Shown here piece after piece: positions 7,681-9,262 of a stretch of 9,262 nucleotides of DNA. Under the pieces are notes generated by a model. It did no database searches. It was not told where the DNA came from and saw only the letters and a list, made by a program, of their open reading frames with translations. The DNA is from Candidatus Zixiibacteriota bacterium (GTDB taxonomy: Bacteria; Blakebacterota; Blakebacteria; Blakebacterales; Blakebacteraceae). Numbering within the stretch: the stretch's first letter is position 1; each line of letters starts with the position of its first letter. Position numbers and translations under genes: made by a program. The stretch covers positions 1-9,262 of the forward strand of contig JAUVWC010000026.1 of assembly GCA_030604325.1 (NCBI GenBank). Direction: 5' to 3'.

Positions 7681-7709
7681 AAAATAGGTTCCGCTCGCTG
7701 ACCGGTCAA
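7681..7709 (-). promoter_or_regulatory. Sigma-70-type promoter of the hrcA operon
   Basis: On the minus strand TTGACC (7709-7704, -35) is followed by exactly 17 bases and TATTTT (7686-7681, -10). The predicted transcription start near 7674 falls right at the upstream edge of the CIRCE element, the arrangement expected for HrcA repression. The resulting leader before hrcA would be about 100 bases. The call is from sequence pattern only. Confidence 0.7.
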
Positions 7710-7734
7710 TAAGCGGCTGGGGCTCACCCGTCAG

Positions 7735-7863
7735 CTAATCCTCTCGGCCGGCCCCTTCCCGTGCTCTCCGCTCAGCACGCAGAGCACCAGCGAGCATGAT
7801 AGCAAAGCCGCCCCAGACTCCTGCCAGGACGATCAACATGGTGATAATGCTGTCAGGTGTCAC
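7735..7863 (-). CDS. MetS-like small subunit of an NSS transporter (methionine/alanine importer type)
   Basis: 42 residues. Starting at GTG 7861-7863 it reads TPDSIITMLIVLAGVWGGF, then AIMLAGALRAERR and a short charged tail. It has one hydrophobic helix (about 6-28) followed by a basic stretch, the layout of MetS-type small subunits of NSS importers, first characterised as the partner of MetP in Corynebacterium glutamicum. The VWGG motif in the helix is typical. The GTG overlaps the stop of the large transporter gene as GTGA, and a strong site GGAGGA (7872-7877) precedes it by eight bases, so the two are surely co-translated. By analogy it is needed for activity of the large subunit in the membrane. 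The actual substrate here is not shown by the sequence. Confidence 0.85.
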   Translation of the reverse strand: MTPDSIITMLIVLAGVWGGFAIMLAGALRAERRAREGAGRED

Positions 7864-9262
7864 TGTACTATTCCTCCGGTGTGCGAAATCTCCCCGCCGA
7901 GGTCGAGGGTACGACTGGCCATCCAGTTGTTGAGTCCCACGAGCAGGATTATAGCCAGCGCCCACTGGAACAAGCAGGTTCCGAGGCTGTAGGTCGCGAA
8001 GGGGTTCCACCACGCCTCGGCGAATCCGAATGACTGGACCATCCACCAGGTAAGCATCACGAGGAACTCCATCGGCACCAGCACTCCCAGCACACCATTG
8101 AACCAGGAACCCACATTGAGTTCGTTGCCGGGCAGGTTGATAAGTTCCGTGCGGACCCGGTTGAGTCCGAACTTTATCGCGGCAAAGGAGAAGAACCCTC
8201 CGCTCACCATCAGCCCGAGACCCCACGCCCAATCCTGATTGTTGAAATAAGTGAGGCTCAACGCGCTGGGGACTCCGCCCAGAAACACGGCGGTAAAAAC
8301 CGTAGGAATCGCTCTCGGCCTCGTCATACCGAAATCCATGAGGATGCGGGTGATGAGCTCTATCTGGGCGATCAGGCTGGAGAGCGCGGCGGCGGTGAGT
8401 GCCAGAAAGAAAATGGCGCAGAAGAACTGCCCCAGGGGAAAGTTGGAGAACAGGATCGGCATCCACACGAAGGTGAGCCCGGTGGAGGCGGGACCGCTGT
8501 AGGTAGCTACCTCGAATGCTTCCTGGAAGGTGGGGAAGGAGGCAAACACCGTCGGTAGCACGGCCAATGCGGCCAGCAGGCTCATGCTGTTGTTGCCGAG
8601 GCCGATTATGAGTGAGTTCCGCACCGTGTCTTCCCGCTCCCGTGAATAGACGGCATAGGTCAGCATCAATCCCCAACCCGCCCCGGTCGACCATGCAGAC
8701 TGGGTGAGACCTTCCAGCCACACCCTGTAGTCGGCCAAGCGGCCCCACTCGATATGGAACATGAACTGCAGGCCCTTCTCGGCTCCCGGCAGGGTGAGGG
8801 CGCGCACAGCCGCTATCAGCAACAGCAGCGCCAGCAGCGGAATGAGTATCCGATTGGCGCGTTCGATACCCTTCACTACACCCTTGTATATCACCCAGGC
8901 TCCGATACTGATCGCCATGAGGTGAAAAAGAAGCGCCCATCCTTTTGTGGCAAATGCCTCGAAGGCCTGTTGTGACGCCTGGGCGTCGGAAAAACGGCTC
9001 AGACCGCCACTCAGTGCGACAAAGAAGTAGCGCAGGCACCACCCCATGACCACCGAGTAGTAGAAGGTGATCATGGTCGTTACCAGCGCCACGAACCCCC
9101 CCATCCAGGAGTAGTTCCGCCCTATCAACCGGCCGAAAGCACCGATCAGCCCCATGCGCGTCTTCTTCCCCATGCCGAATTCCAGAATCAGCAGGGGTAT
9201 CGACCATGCGAACAGGAAGAAGAGCCAGGGAATGAGGAAGGCACCGCCCTCATTATTGGCAA
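7860..9262 (-). CDS. Sodium-dependent NSS/SNF family transporter, large subunit (5' end outside window)
   Basis: 466 residues are visible; the frame is open to the right edge and the missing N-terminus is roughly 30 residues by family comparison. At the edge it reads ANNEGGAFLIPWLFFLFAW and SIPLLILEFGMG, matching the end of TM1 and TM2 of the LeuT-fold neurotransmitter:sodium symporters. Later landmarks are the TM6 region SAWSTGAGWGLMLTYAVYS, the TM7 start VRNSLIIGLGNNSMSLLAAL with family Na+-site-type polar residues, and TM8 FFLALTAAALSSLIAQIELI. Further helices near the C-terminus make about 11-12 in total. It would import an amino acid with Na+ across the inner membrane. The overlapping MetS-like gene suggests methionine or alanine-type substrates, by analogy only. 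ATG at 9173 lies after TM2 and is not the true start. Confidence 0.93.
   Translation of the reverse strand, partial: ANNEGGAFLIPWLFFLFAWSIPLLILEFGMGKKTRMGLIGAFGRLIGRNYSWMGGFVALVTTMITFYYSVVMGWCLRYFFVALSGGLSRFSDAQASQQAFEAFATKGWALLFHLMAISIGAWVIYKGVVKGIERANRILIPLLALLLLIAAVRALTLPGAEKGLQFMFHIEWGRLADYRVWLEGLTQSAWSTGAGWGLMLTYAVYSREREDTVRNSLIIGLGNNSMSLLAALAVLPTVFASFPTFQEAFEVATYSGPASTGLTFVWMPILFSNFPLGQFFCAIFFLALTAAALSSLIAQIELITRILMDFGMTRPRAIPTVFTAVFLGGVPSALSLTYFNNQDWAWGLGLMVSGGFFSFAAIKFGLNRVRTELINLPGNELNVGSWFNGVLGVLVPMEFLVMLTWWMVQSFGFAEAWWNPFATYSLGTCLFQWALAIILLVGLNNWMASRTLDLGGEISHTGGIVQ
7872..7877 (-). promoter_or_regulatory. Shine-Dalgarno site of the MetS-like gene
   Basis: GGAGGA on the minus strand inside the last codons of the transporter gene, eight bases before the GTG start at 7863. 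It is strong evidence that this very short frame is translated. Confidence 0.65.

Noticed and set aside
7716..7735. Hairpin after the MetS-like stop as an intrinsic terminator
   Set aside because: GCTG/CAGC and GGG/CCC can pair with a two-base bulge, but the stem is short and no T-run follows, so it does not qualify as a standard terminator.
7735..9207. 490-codon minus-strand open frame overlapping the transporter gene
   Set aside because: It is the MetS-like frame extended back through the transporter in another reading frame. Only the last 42 codons resemble a protein family; the rest is Arg/Gly/His-rich shadow sequence.

Overview
The window is a compact bacterial chromosome segment in which every recognisable gene lies on the minus strand, so transcription runs from the right end to the left. 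Reading in that direction there are two blocks. (1) At 9262-7735 is a sodium-coupled transporter of the NSS/SNF family, cut by the window edge, followed with a 4-base overlap by a 42-residue one-helix protein resembling MetS, the small subunit of methionine/alanine NSS importers. (2) From 7709 to the left edge is a heat-shock and translation-maintenance cluster: a sigma-70-type promoter and CIRCE operator, then hrcA, grpE, dnaJ, prmA, rsmE, a 230-base gap, a GatB/YqeY-like gene and mutS2.

The first five genes of block 2 are packed with overlaps of 4 bases or gaps of 3-14 bases and look like one HrcA-controlled operon. HrcA is the repressor, GrpE and DnaJ are the DnaK co-chaperones, PrmA methylates ribosomal protein L11, and RsmE methylates 16S rRNA. 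dnaK itself is not between grpE and dnaJ, where many bacteria carry it, so the Hsp70 must be encoded elsewhere.

The most unusual feature is mutS2. The reading frame starting at 2391 is stopped by a TGA at 406-408 inside the small linker domain that precedes the Smr nuclease domain. The Smr domain then continues in exactly the same frame to the left edge of the window. Eight of the nine reading frames here, including this interrupted one, end at TGA or TAG (seven and one; grpE ends at TAA), so general recoding of TGA is unlikely. The choices are a sequencing error, a recent nonsense mutation, or a genuine split into MutS2 core plus separate Smr protein.

Organism: HrcA/CIRCE control, MutS2 with Smr, and the order hrcA-grpE-dnaJ-prmA-rsmE with moderately high GC point to a non-proteobacterial or deep-branching lineage (for example the FCB-related candidate phyla or Gemmatimonadota-like groups). 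This assignment is inference and weak. I see no mobile element, tRNA, rRNA or CRISPR array. I did not find evidence for an undescribed multi-gene system; the material is mainly housekeeping with a few real oddities.
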